From Stomorhina lunata (lineage: Eukaryota > Arthropoda > Insecta > Diptera > Rhiniidae): 64,000 nt of DNA. The stretch lies in assembly GCA_933228675.1 (NCBI GenBank), contig OW121743.1, forward strand, positions 18,435,151 to 18,499,150, in the 5' to 3' direction. Positions 23,363-35,129 of the stretch are shown in pieces. Positions within the stretch are counted from its first letter, which is position 1. Each line of letters starts with the position of its first letter. Both the position numbers and the translations under genes were made by a program. Below the pieces are notes generated by a model. That model was not told the origin of the DNA, searched no databases, and saw only the letters and a list, made by a program, of their open reading frames with translations.

Positions 23363-25440
23363 GATTCTGTTATAGTTCTGTTCTAATTCTGTTCTAGTTC
23401 TGTTCTAGTTCTGTTCTAGTTCTGTTCTAGTTCTGTTCTAGTTCTGTTCTAGTTCTGTTCTAGTTCTGTTCTAGTTCTGTTCTACTTCTGTTCAAGTTCT
23501 GTTCTAGTTCTGTTCTAGTTCTGTTCTAGTTCTGTTCTAGTTCTGTTCTAGTTCTGTTCTAGTTCTGTTCTAGTTCTGTTCTAGTTCTGTTCTAGTTCTG
23601 TTCTAGTTCTGTTCTAGTTCTGTTCTAGTTCTGTTCTAGTTCTGTTCTAGTTCTGTTCTAGTTCTGTTCTAGTTCTGTTCTAGTTCTGTTCTAGTTCTGT
23701 TCTAGTTCTGTTCTAGTTCTGTTCTAGTTCTGTTCTAGTTCTGTTCTAGTTCTGTTCTAGTTCTGTTCTAGTTCTGTTCTAGTTCTGTTCTAGTTCTGTT
23801 CTAGTTCTGTTCTAGTTCTGTTCTAGTTCTGTTCTAGTTCTGTTCTAGTTCTGTTCTAGTTCTGTTCTAGTTCTGTTCTAGTTCTGTTCTAGTTCTGTTC
23901 TAGTTCTGTTCTAGTTCTGTTCTAGTTCTGTTCTAGTTCTGTTCTAGTTCTGTTCTAGTTCTGTTCTAGTTCTGTTCTAGTTCTGTTCTAGTTCTGTTCT
24001 AGTTCTGTTCTAGTTCTGTTCTAGTTCTGTTCTAGTTCTGTTCTAGTTCTGTTCTAGTTCTGTTCTAGTTCTGTTCTAGTTCTGTTCTAGTTCTGTTCTA
24101 GTTCTGTTCTAGTTCTGTTCTAGTTCTGTTCTAGTTCTGTTCTAGTTCTGTTCTAGTTCTGTTCTAGTTCTGTTCTAGTTCTGTTCTAGTTCTGTTCTAG
24201 TTCTGTTCTAGTTCTGTTCTAGTTCTGTTCTAGTTCTGTTCTAGTTCTGTTCTAGTTCTGTTCTAGTTCTGTTCTAGTTCTGTTCTAGTTCTGTTCTAGT
24301 TCTGTTCTAGTTCTGTTCTAGTTCTGTTCTAGTTCTGTTCTAGTTCTGTTCTAGTTCTGTTCTAGTTCTGTTCTAGTTCTGTTCTAGTTCTGTTCTAGTT
24401 CTGTTCTAGTTCTGTTCTAGTTCTGTTCTAGTTCTGTTCTAGTTCTGTTCTAGTTCTGTTCTAGTTCTGTTCTAGTTCTGTTCTAGTTCTGTTCTAGTTC
24501 TGTTCTAGTTCTGTTCTAGTTCTGTTCTAGTTCTGTTCTAGTTCTGTTCTAGTTCTGTTCTAGTTCTGTTCTAGTTCTGTTCTAGTTCTGTTCTAGTTCT
24601 GTTCTAGTTCTGTTCTAGTTCTGTTCTAGTTCTGTTCTAGTTCTGTTCTAGTTCTGTTCTAGTTCTGTTCTAGTTCTGTTCTAGTTCTGTTCTAGTTCTG
24701 TTCTAGTTCTGTTCTAGTTCTGTTCTAGTTCTGTTCTAGTTCTGTTCTAGTTCTGTTCTAGTTCTGTTCTAGTTCTGTTCTAGTTCTGTTCTAGTTCTGT
24801 TCTAGTTCTGTTCTAGTTCTGTTCTAGTTCTGTTCTAGTTCTGTTCTAGTTCTGTTCTAGTTCTGTTCTAGTTCTGTTCTAGTTCTGTTCTAGTTCTGTT
24901 CTAGTTCTGTTCTAGTTCTGTTCTAGTTCTGTTCTAGTTCTGTTCTAGTTCTGTTCTAGTTCTGTTCTAGTTCTGTTCTAGTTCTGTTCTAGTTCTGTTC
25001 TAGTTCTGTTCTAGTTCTGTTCTAGTTCTGTTCTAGTTCTGTTCTAGTTCTGTTCTAGTTCTGTTCTAGTTCTGTTCTAGTTCTGTTCTAGTTCTGTTCT
25101 AGTTCTGTTCTAGTTCTGTTCTAGTTCTGTTCTAGTTCTGTTCTAGTTCTGTTCTAGTTCTGTTCTAGTTCTGTTCTAGTTCTGTTCTAGTTCTGTTCTA
25201 GTTCTGTTCTAGTTCTGTTCTAGTTCTGTTCTAGTTCTGTTCTAGTTCTGTTCTAGTTCTGTTCTAGTTCTGTTCTAGTTCTATTCTAGTTCTGTTCTAG
25301 TTCTGTTCTAGTTCTGTTCTAGTTCTGTTCTAGTTCTGTTCTAGTTCTGTTCTAGTTCTGTTCTAGTTCTGTTCTAGTTCTGTTCTAGTTCTGTTCTAGT
25401 TCTGTTCTAGTTCTGTTCTAGTTCTGTTCTAGTTCAGTTG
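23363..25440 (+). repeat. 11-bp satellite TTCTGTTCTAG, about 188 copies
   Basis: A strikingly homogeneous head-to-tail array of TTCTGTTCTAG. Variants are concentrated at the edges (TTCTGTTCTAA near 23380, TACTTCTGTTCAAG near 23483, TTCAGTTGTAG near 25434), and the interior is nearly perfect, with one G-to-A change near 25283. Edge decay with a clean middle is the usual signature of recent expansion by slippage or unequal exchange. Its exact reverse complement forms another array at 26890-28483. Confidence 0.97.
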
Positions 25441-26889
25441 TAGTTCTGTTGTAGTCCTGTTATAGTTATGCTAAAGTTATATTATAGTTAAAATTATGTT
25501 AAAGTTATGGTAATGTTAGGTTAAAGTAATGTTAAATTTATATTATTCTTGTGTTAAAGTTCTATTTTAATTCTATTTTCTGTTTTGAGCTTCAGCTTCT
25601 TTTTTAGCTTCTCATCTAATAAGATTCGTTTGACATTCTTTAATTATTATCTTTAAGCTTTAACTATGGGAAAATCATGTAAAAATTATTTTTTTCTGTA
25701 ATGTAATGAATTTCCTTTTTTGATTTTGTAATTGAAAGTAATAGTACTACTGTTGCTGCTGGTGAATGACTGGCTTTTTGTTCAAGTTGTTTTTTTTTCA
25801 GCCACGTTTCTATGTCATCATCTTCCTATTATTTGTAATGATAATCATGGGAACCATCAAGTATTTTCCCATTCATTCATATGAACATGTTGGTATTAAA
25901 AATGCCTAAGGTAAAATCAACAATACTTGGCTTTTTTGTAGCTTTGCCTTTTACGATACATTTTTCCTCTTTCAATTATACAGATTTTTCCTTTTGCTGA
26001 AGCTAGAGGGGAGTCAAAACCAGCACAAAAAAGTGACCGTATTTCCGTTTTTATGTCTAAACAACACAATAATTTTGTTAACATTTTTTTCGAGTTTGTT
26101 TTTGAGAGACAAAAGTAATAGCAACATGTAGTTATTCATTAAGTCTGAGGAGCAAGACAGACAGAGTGATAGACAGTGGAGCAGACAGACGGATGAATGG
26201 AAGGACGGACGGATAGAAGAGCGGACAGAAGAATAGACAAGCATTTTAAGGCATTACACTGCACCATCGTTAAATTTACAAAGACTGTAACCTAAAAATT
26301 AACCTTTTCATTAGTTTACTTAAATTTAATTATCTTTCTTTTATATTTTGAGTTCAAAAAAAATTCAATTTAAAACTTTTTACTCAAGCCATAATTCAAG
26401 AAAGTAATCGCTATCATGTTGAAATTTTATTTCGAAATTTTTTATCTATTTTAAGCCGAAACCTACTCTTAACATACTTTTAGCTACTTGTTCTAGTGTA
26501 TTTGGAAAATAAATCTTAAAATCATAGCAAAAGTAGACTGAAAAGTCTAATCTGTAATGCAAAGAGTGTGTGGCTCTAGTAACCCGTTTTTTTGAGGTTA
26601 AACATAAAAATTAATTGTTTGACTGAAACGAAAAAAGGCGGCTTAAAGAAAGAAACATTTACAACAAAGAACAGAAACAGTAAAAACGCCTTTTAACTTA
26701 CAAAAAACAATTTTTTATGGCTTATTAAAATTTGAAATTTTAAAAACATAAATCACAATTTTCAGATAAAATCTAAATTGAAATTGTTAAATTTTCGGCC
26801 AATTGAAAGAGTTAAAATGAACATAAAACCCAGTTTGAAAAATTAAAAATTATAACGATAAAAACCGTTAAAATAAAAATTAAGTGAAT
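25441..26889. other. Spacer between the inverted 11-bp arrays
   Basis: The first 130 bp are decayed satellite (AGTTATGTTAAAGTTATG). The remainder is unique, with a strong acceptor-like tract ending at 25801 and a GACAGACAG/GGACGGACGG short-repeat patch (about 26153-26240). The 76-codon frame at 26014-26244 (-) is a Ser-rich artefact of that patch. In a folded transcript this segment would be the hairpin loop. Confidence 0.6.
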
Positions 26890-28483
26890 TAGAACAAGAA
26901 CTAACCAGAACAGAACTAGAACAGAACTAGAACAGAACTAGAACAGAACTAGAACAGAACTAGAACAGAACTAGAACAGAACTAGAACAGAACTAGAACA
27001 GAACTAGAACAGAACTAGAACAGAACTAGAACAGAACTAGAACAGAACTAGAACAGAACTAGAACAGAACTAGAACAGAACTAGAACAGAACTAGAACAG
27101 AACTAGAACAGAACTAGAACAGAACTAGAACAGAACTAGAACAGAACTAGAACAGAACTAGAACAGAACTAGAACAGAACTAGAACAGAACTAGAACAGA
27201 ACTAGAACAGAACTAGAACAGAACTAGAACAGAACTAGAACAGAACTAGAACAGAACTAGAACAGAACTAGAACAGAACTAGAACAGAACTAGAACAGAA
27301 CTAGAACAGAACTAGAACAGAACTAGAACAGAACTAGAACAGAACTAGAACAGAACTAGAACAGAACTAGAACAGAACTAGAACAGAACTAGAACAGAAC
27401 TAGAACAGAACTAGAACAGAACTAGAACAGAACTAGAACAGAACTAGAACAGAACTAGAACAGAACTAGAACAGAACTAGAACAGAACTAGAACAGAACT
27501 AGAACAGAACTAGAACAGAACTAGAACAGAACTAGAACAGAACTAGAACAGAACTAGAACAGAACTAGAACAGAACTAGAACAGAACTAGAACAGAACTA
27601 GAACAGAACTAGAACAGAACTAGAACAGAACTAGAACAGAACTAGAACAGAACTAGAACAGAACAGAACTAGAACAGAACTAGAACAGAACTAGAACAGA
27701 ACTAGAACAGAACTAGAACAGAACTAGAACAGAACTAGAACAGAACTAGAACAGAACTAGAACAGAACTAGAACAGAACTAGAACAGAACTAGAACAGAA
27801 CTAGAACAGAACTAGAACAGAACTAGAACAGAACTAGAACAGAACTAGAACAGAACTAGAACAGAACTAGAACAGAACTAGAACAGAACTAGAACAGAAC
27901 TAGAACAGAACTAGAACAGAACTAGAACAGAACTAGAACAGAACTAGAACAGAACTAGAACAGAACTAGAACAGAACTAGAACAGAACTAGAACAGAACT
28001 AGAACAGAACTAGAACAGAACTAGAACAGAACTAGAACAGAACTAGAACAGAACTAGAACAGAACTAGAACAGAACTAGAACAGAACTAGAACAGAACTA
28101 GAACAGAACTAGAACAGAACTAGAACAGAACTAGAACAGAACTAGAACAGAACTAGAACAGAACTAGAACAGAACTAGAACAGAACTAGAACAGAACTAG
28201 AACAGAACTAGAACAGAACTAGAACAGAACTAGAACAGAACTAGAACAGAACTAGAACAGAACTAGAACAGAACTAGAACAGAACTAGAACAGAACTAGA
28301 ACAGAACTAGAACAGAGCTAGAACAGAACTAGAACAGAACTAGAACAGAACTAGAACAGAACTAGAACAGAACTAGAACAGAACTAGAACAGAGCTAGAA
28401 CAGAGCTAGAACAGAACTAGAACAGAACTAGAACAGAACTAGAACAGAACTAGAACAGAACTAGAACAGAACTAGAACAGAAT
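26890..28483 (-). repeat. 11-bp satellite, reverse complement, about 143 copies
   Basis: CTAGAACAGAA repeated, which is the exact reverse complement of the unit at 23363-25440. It is nearly perfect. One unit is shortened near 27656-27666, and a few AGAGCTAG variants occur near 28315 and 28390-28405. Together with the first array it makes an inverted pair with arms of about 2.1 and 1.6 kb and a 1.45-kb spacer. Confidence 0.97.
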
Positions 28484-28529
28484 CTACAACTAAATCCAAA
28501 ATAAATCCAAAATATGTTCTGGAGTTAGA

Positions 28530-29030
28530 ACAGAACTAGTCGACTATATAGTCGTCTACTATAGTAGTCGTCGACTACAGTAGACTATATTCGTTAACTA
28601 TAGTAGAATTTAGTCATTAGCTATGGTAGACTATAGTCGTCAACTATAGTAGTCAAATATTGTAGACTATAGTCATTGACAGTAGTAGACTATAGTCAAC
28701 TAAAGTGGACTACAGTCTTCAACTATTGTAGACTATAGTCGTCAACTGTAGTAGATTTAAGTCGTCGACTGTAGTAGGCCATAGACGTCACATACGGTAG
28801 ACTATAGTCGTTTTCTTTAGTGGACTTTAGAGGACTTCAATAGTAAACTTTAGTCGTCTTCTATAGTAGACTATAGCCGTAGACTGTAGTAGACTATATT
28901 CGACGTTTGTAGTAGACTATAGACGTCAACTAAAGTAGACAATGGTAGCCAACTATAGTAGACTATAGTCGTCGACCGTAGTCGCCAATTATAGTACACT
29001 ATAGCCCTCGGCTGTATTAGTCTATAGAAA
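28530..29030. repeat. GTCGTCAACTATAGTAGACTATA degenerate repeats
   Basis: About 16 irregular copies (25-35 bp apart) built from GACTATAGTCGTC and AACTATAGTAG. ACTATAGT is self-complementary and GTCGAC/GACGAC add further dyads, so the stretch can fold in many ways. A second block of the same family is at 29805-29965. The CTATAG centre is shared with the 31-bp satellites, but the flanks differ. Confidence 0.8.
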
Positions 29031-29039
29031 AAATGTTGA

Positions 29040-29800
29040 AAAAACTTGAAAATGGTGAGTAATTCTTATATTTTCGTCAAACAGTTCCTCAATTTCTACT
29101 AAATATTTGAAAAAGGTAAAAAAAAACGTAAGGTTAAATTGAATATTCTTAAAAATTAGTTAAAAATTATTTGCAATTAGGACAAAAATGTACGTTATTA
29201 ATATAATTCTCTATTTTATGCTTTATTCATAACTTCAGGTAATGAGTTTCATAACTTAAAAAACTAAAATTAATTTTTTTTCAATTTTGAGGTTAGGTTG
29301 AAAAAATTTAATTTGCAGTATAAAACAGAATATTTAGGCTCCAATTAAACAAATGATTAAAATTGAGTAACACTTTGGAACATTTACTAAAAAATTCCTC
29401 AGGTATTTTTAGAAATTTGAAAAAGCAAAAAGATTTTTGATATTTAATTGAATATTTTTATAAAGTTTTTCAAAAATCGATTCAAATGTGAACAAAAATC
29501 AAGTAATTTTATGATTAATTTCTATATTTTCTACTAAGAATATTGTTCCTAATATGTAGAAGTGAGGTTTTTTCATAAAAACTAAAATTAAGTTTTTCAA
29601 TTTTTAGGTTAGGTTGAAAAAAAATTTAGTTTGCAGTATAAAGCAAAATTTTTTTACTTCAATTTAATAGATGAGTTAAATTAGGTAACATTTTAGTAGA
29701 TTTACTAAAGAATTCTTCAGGTTCTTAAAAAAATTTAAAAGTAAAAAAGATTTTCTAGGTTAAATTGAATATTTTGATATTTGTTATTAAATAATTGATT
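29040..29800 (-). repeat. 310-bp family, reverse-orientation copies (GAGGTTAGGTTGAAAAA)
   Basis: Two clear monomers with TTTTGAGGTTAGGTTGAAAA (near 29287 and 29605), each followed by TTTGCAGTATAAA and AATTAA words in the order expected for the reverse complement of the 31-41 kb array. This block sits between the two CTATAG blocks, as if inserted into or duplicated within that family. Confidence 0.8.
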
Positions 29801-29804
29801 AAAG

Positions 29805-29965
29805 ATTGGTCAAACTAAAGTAGACTATGGTCGACGACTGTTGTAGACTACAGTCATCAATTGTAGTTGACTATAGACTTTTACTATAGTATACTATAAT
29901 CTTCAGCTATAGTAGACTATAGTCGTCAACTATAATAGTCTATAGTCGTCTACTGTAAAAGACTC
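29805..29965. repeat. Second block of CTATAG/GTCGTC repeats
   Basis: About five copies of GTAGACTATAGTCGTCAACTA, matching 28530-29030. Confidence 0.8.
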
Positions 29966-29969
29966 ATTG

Positions 29970-30980
29970 ACTTGTTATACTAGATTTAAACTGGATCTTG
30001 ACTGGAATTAAACTTAATAAAGATTTTAGATTTGAATTAATATAAATGTTATTACTTTTTAAGCACTATCATTAATTGTCTATCTACTAGCCATAAATTT
30101 ATCCTTTTTCATCCCTTTTCCCCCATAAAAATTTATAACAATTTAATGTTTTTTCCTCTTCCATTAAATTAATTTTAATCTTAACAGCAGGCACTCGCTT
30201 AAGAAAAACTTTTTCTCGTTTTCGAAATCCATAAACTATTAAATGTTTTTAGTTTTGGCATAAACCAAATATTTTATCAACTCATTTCCGTTATCCTGCG
30301 TCTGTTTGTCTGTCTGTCGGCGTCTCTTTCTCTATTAAGGATGAAAGGGAAGAGTTTGCAAATAAAGTGCGACAAATCTAAATATTTTTTCAAATAAATA
30401 AAAAAAACTTTTTGTTAAATATTATTGTTTTTATTTTATTGTTATTTGTTGCAGAGTTAATGGGAAAAGGGGGATGAATCTAGTAATAAAGGAATAAATG
30501 ATCTGGCTCATAGTTTTGGGGACATAAATCAATTTATGGTTATTATATTTATGGAAAAGTTATTTAGTAATGGCAAAAGAAAGGGGGAAGCACCCTTTTT
30601 TGTCTTAGTTAAGTAGTGGATGGAGAATGAAATCATTTGAGTTTTTTTTCGGGAAATTGAAAGAATTTGGAAAATTGTTGAAAATTTGTTTGGGGGTTCA
30701 AAAGAAATGATGTCATTGTTTACAAAAAAAAAAATAAGAATTTTAAAATTTTTTCGGGTTTAACGCTTAGTTAGATTGAACATTTTTAGCAAATGTCTAA
30801 AATTTGATTTATGGAGTCTTTAGCTAAGGAGGGGGGTCTCAAGACTAAAACTAGAGCATAACATTTTAATTCACTACTTTTTAGTTTCTACAAGAAATGA
30901 AAGTTTTAAATAATATTCTTACAAATTTTCTTTTGAAAATCTTTAAATTATGATATTATTATATTTAAAATAAATTTTTA
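29970..30980. other. Unique intronic sequence upstream of the recursive-splice site
   Basis: Non-repetitive sequence, with some G-rich phrases (AAAAGGGGGATG, GGAGGGGGGTC) unusual for this window and a GTCTGTTTGTCTGTCTGTCGG patch near 30300-30319. No coding frame or RNA gene is seen. It separates reverse-oriented from forward-oriented copies of the 310-bp family, so it marks a polarity switch. Confidence 0.45.
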
Positions 30981-31014
30981 ATACTTTTTTCAACTTTTCT
31001 CTTTACAGGTATGT
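30981..31014 (+). promoter_or_regulatory. Candidate recursive-splice (ratchet) site
   Basis: A long pyrimidine tract (ATACTTTTTTCAACTTTTCT, then CTTTACAG) abuts a donor GTATGT with no exon between. The AG is at 31007-31008 and the GT at 31009-31010. This acceptor-donor juxtaposition is the known signature of zero-nucleotide recursive splicing in very long fly introns. It lies 8.55 kb into an intron of at least 41 kb and on the same strand as the coding exon. A branch-point-like TTTTAATAC lies just upstream. Confidence 0.6.
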
Positions 31015-34000
31015 TCTACTACAAAAAGATTTATCAAAATATGGCAACTTTGTTCTCTAAAAAAGGGTAAAACTCATTTTATTTCAAAACAAACATTAAT
31101 TTTAAGATTTCTTAGCTAAATTCATATAAAATTTTAACATTTTTAAATATTTTGCATTCAAAAATGGCAAATTTTATTAAAAATTAAATTTCTTTTTCAA
31201 ATATTAAGAAGAAACCAAAGAATCTTTTAATAAATACTCCTGAATTTAAACCATCTTCAATTGTTTATCAAAACAAAATCAAAATTTCTTGCCACTTCTT
31301 GCGCGCTAAAATTTTTTTCAACCTAACCTCAAAATTTGAAAATTTCATTTTAGAGATTTTTCATTAAAAATCACTCCCTGAAGTTAAGAATAATATTCTA
31401 AGCTCAAAATGATTTAAAACAAAAGCAAATTACCTACTTTTTTGAACAAATTTTAAGCAATTTAAAAACAAACATGAAAATATTCAATTTAACCTAAAAA
31501 ATTTATTAACATTTTTAAATTTTGAGAATAAACTGAAGAATTTTAAAGTAAATGTTCGAAATTTTTACTTAATTAAAAACATTTGTTAAAATAGAGTCTC
31601 AATATTTTGCCTTATGCTGCAAATCAAAATGTTTTTCAACCTAACCTTGAAATTTAAAAATTTTATTTTAGTTTTTTTTTTTAGTAACAAAAATCACTTC
31701 TAGCAGTTATGAATAATATTTCAAGTAGAAAACGATTTTAGTGAGAAGCAAATTACACATTTTGGAGGCAAAATGTAAGACAATTTTTGAAAAAGCTTGA
31801 AAAAACTTCAGTTTAACCTAAAAAAATAGTTTTCCTTTTAAAATTTTAAAAAATATAATAAAATGTTACTCAATTTCAATAACTTTTAAAATTGGGGTAA
31901 AAATATTTTGCCTTTTACTGCATATTTCGAATTTTTCAAAATAACCTCAAAATATGGAAGTTTTATTTTAGGTTGTTTTGTAATAACATCTAGTGGTTAA
32001 ATGTTGAGAATAACATTTTTAAAATATTAGCTATAAGCAAATTATATACCTTTTTAACGCATTTTTTAACAAATATTCACTTTAACCTAGAAAATCTTTT
32101 TACTATTTTTAAATTTCTAAAAGAACCCAAAGAATTCTTTAGTAAATGTACTCAAGTGTTACTTGATTTTACTCATTTGTCAGGCTAGAGGCTAAATATT
32201 TTGCTTTCTACTGCAAACAAAAAAATTTTTCAACCTAACCTCAAAATTTAAAAACTTAATTTGAGTTTTTTTTAGTAATAAAACTCATTTTTACATGTTA
32301 GAAACCATATTTTAAGTAGAAAATACAGAGTCATTATCAAATTACATAGATTTTAATCAAATTTTAATAAATTTTTGAAAAATTTTAGAAAAAAATTCAA
32401 TTTAACCCCAAAAATCTTTTTGCTTTTCAAATTTCTAAAAGAACCTAAATAATTCTTCAGTAAATGTACTCAAGTGTTACTTGATTTTACTCATTTATCA
32501 GGTTAGAGGCTAAATATTTTGCTTTATACTGCAAACAAAAAATGTTTTCAACCTAACCTCAAAATTTAAAAACTTAATTTTACTTTTTTAGTAATAAAAC
32601 TTAATTCTTCACGTTAGGAGCAGCATTTTAAGTAGAAACTATAGTAATTCATCATTTAACAAATTTTAATCGATTTTTGAAAAGCTTTATAAAAATATTC
32701 AATTTAACCTCAAAAATCTTTTTACTTCTTCAAGTTTCTAAAAGAACTTGAAGAATTCTTTAGTAAATGTTTTAAAATGTTACTTATATTTAATCATTCA
32801 TTTAATAAGAGTCTAAATATTTTGCTTTTTACTGCAAATTAAAATTTTCTTCAACATAACCTCAAAACTGAAATGTTTAATTTTAGTTTTTAAGTAATTA
32901 AACTCACTTTAACATGTTCGGGATAGAATTTTAAGTATAAAATATAGTAAGTCATCATCAAATTGCATAGTATTTTAGCAAATTTTAAACTTTTTTGAAA
33001 AATTTTATAAAAAAAATTTGATTTAATCCCAAAAATCTTTTTACTTTTTAAAATTTCTAAAAGAACCTGAGGAATTCTTTAGGAAATGTTATAAAATTAT
33101 ACTTCTATTTAATTACTTTTTTAATTAGAGTCTAAATATTTTGCTTTATACAGCAAACAAAAAATTTTTTCAACATAACCTCAAAATTGAAAAGTTTAAT
33201 TTTAGTTTTTTAGTAATAAAACCCACTTTTACATGTTAGGAACAGCATTTTTAGTACAAAATATAGTAAGTCATTACCAAATTATATAGTTTTTACCAAA
33301 TTTTAATCGTTTTTTGAGAAATTTTATAAAAATATTCAATATAAACTTAAAAATCTTTTTACTTTTTCGAATTTTTAAAAGATGATGAGGAATTCTTTAG
33401 TAAATATTCTTAAATGTTACTTATATTTAATCATTTGTTTAACTGGATTCTAAATATTTTGCTTTTAACTGCAAATTAAATTTTTTTTCAACCTAACCTC
33501 AAAATTTAAAAACTTAATTTTAGTTTTTAAATAAAAAAAATCAAATTTTCATGTTAGAAACAACATTTTTAGTTTAAAATTTAGGAAGTCATTATCAAAT
33601 TACATAGATTTTCATCAAATTTTAATAGCTTTTTAAAAAATTTTAGAAAAAAAAATAAATTTGATACCAAAGATCTTTTTACTTTTTAAAATTTCTAAAA
33701 GATCCTGAGGAATTCTTAAGTAAATGTTCTAAAGTATTACTTAATTTTGATCACTTGTTTAATTGGGGTTTAAATATTTTGCTTAGTACTGCAAATTAAA
33801 ATTTTTTTCAACCTAACCTCAAAATGTAAAAATTTTATTTTAGGTTTTTAGTAACAAAACTCATTACTTGAAGTTACGAATAATAAATAAAGTAGATATT
33901 AATGTTATTACGTTGAATAACCTAAAGTTTTGTCAAAATTTTAAGCAATTTTTAAAAAAAAATTTGAAAATATTAAATTTGACCTAAAAAATCTGTATCC

Positions 34001-34028
34001 TTTTCCAAATATTAAAATTAAGCTAAGC

Positions 34029-35129
34029 CAATGCACAGTGGGAGAATACGGCCAAAACTTAATAACTTGGTCATTTCTTGACTTTTGTTCTTGAAATTTT
34101 TAGTGTATATAAATAATATACCTTTAGTTAAACTGAAATAGTTTTTTTAAGAAAATATAAAGTCTGTGGTCACATAAAACTGCACTACTAAACATGCTGA
34201 AAAAATTTTTGCTGGCGATTATAAAAATTATTTACTTAAATAGAATAATATATGAAAAGAATACCTATCCTGCGATACATGACTTGACAAAATCGGACAT
34301 GTCCTTTCAGAGATATTGGGCTCATACTATGAGCTTAAAACGAGATTTTGTATGCTTCTAACAAACCTGCAGAAAAACTCTAAACATTGAATATTTTTAT
34401 ACAAAAGATTACGAGTTCTTGAATAATATAAATTTGCAAATTTCATAATTTTTATTGCGTCCACAATTATGTGACCACTACCTATGTATATACTTAAATA
34501 AATTATACAAAGGTTATTCAAAATTAAAAATTTTGTTGTTTTTTTATCTTTATATATAAATTTTGCATAGAAAAATTGTGAAAAAGGGGTGTTACTAAAA
34601 ACGTTGTAATTCTTAAAATGGGATGCAAATGGATATGAAATTTATAAAACTTATGAATGATTCAATTCAGCTATTAGAGAGTGTTATGCTTCAACCTCTA
34701 AAAATCTCTAAAAAAAGTTCGCGGTCTATCAAACTTTGTATTTATTTTTTTTTTAATTTTTTTTATGGTTGTTTTAAATGCTAGAATTCTAGATGAAGCA
34801 TAGGTCAAAAAATATTGAAATTAACGCGGTTAATTAATAAAAGGTGTCTACTATTTAATCCAAAAAAGAAAAAGTTAAAATTTTGCACGTATTTCAAAAT
34901 TAAGCGAATTTCATATATAGGTTCATATATAAAAATAATTTTTTTAAGAACAAATAAACAAATATTCAAACTTTGAGGATCTATTACAGCCTTAGTAAGC
35001 AATGCAGTATGGCCAAAAATTTGGGATTACATGTTTTGAAATGTCAGCTCTAATGTGACACTAAAATTTCTTAAAAAAAAATTAAAAACATTTATGGGGG
35101 TTTTGGCCGTAATTTCCTACTGTGCAATG
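34029..35129. mobile_element. Non-autonomous DNA transposon with CACAGT termini, Transib-like
   Basis: The element spans 34034-35124 (1091 bp). The left end reads CACAGTGGGAGAATAC then GGCCAAAA. The right end, read inward from the other strand, is CACAGTAGGAAATTAC then GGCCAAAA, so the termini match at 21 of 24 positions. CAATG flanks both ends (34029-34033 and 35125-35129) as a 5-bp target duplication. Further in, both arms share AAATTTTTAGTGT-like sequence, hinting at longer imperfect inverted repeats. No transposase frame survives; the longest internal frames are about 64 codons. CAC-initial ends with 5-bp duplications point to Transib; other superfamilies with CAC ends (Chapaev, CACTA) normally make 4-, 3- or 2-bp duplications. 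It interrupts the 310-bp array, so it is younger. Confidence 0.75.

Noticed and set aside
26014..26244. Ser- and Cys-rich 76-codon frame on the - strand
   Set aside because: Arises from a GACAGACAG/GGACGGAC short-repeat patch.
23363..28483. CRISPR-like array
   Set aside because: Repeats are contiguous 11-bp satellite units with no spacers; the genome is eukaryotic by splice and promoter signals.
29236..29242. CAG|GTAATG as a second recursive-splice site (also TAG|GTAATT near 39046 and TAG|GTAATA at 56817)
   Set aside because: Pyrimidine tracts are interrupted by purines and the donors lack G at +5; much weaker than 31008/31009.
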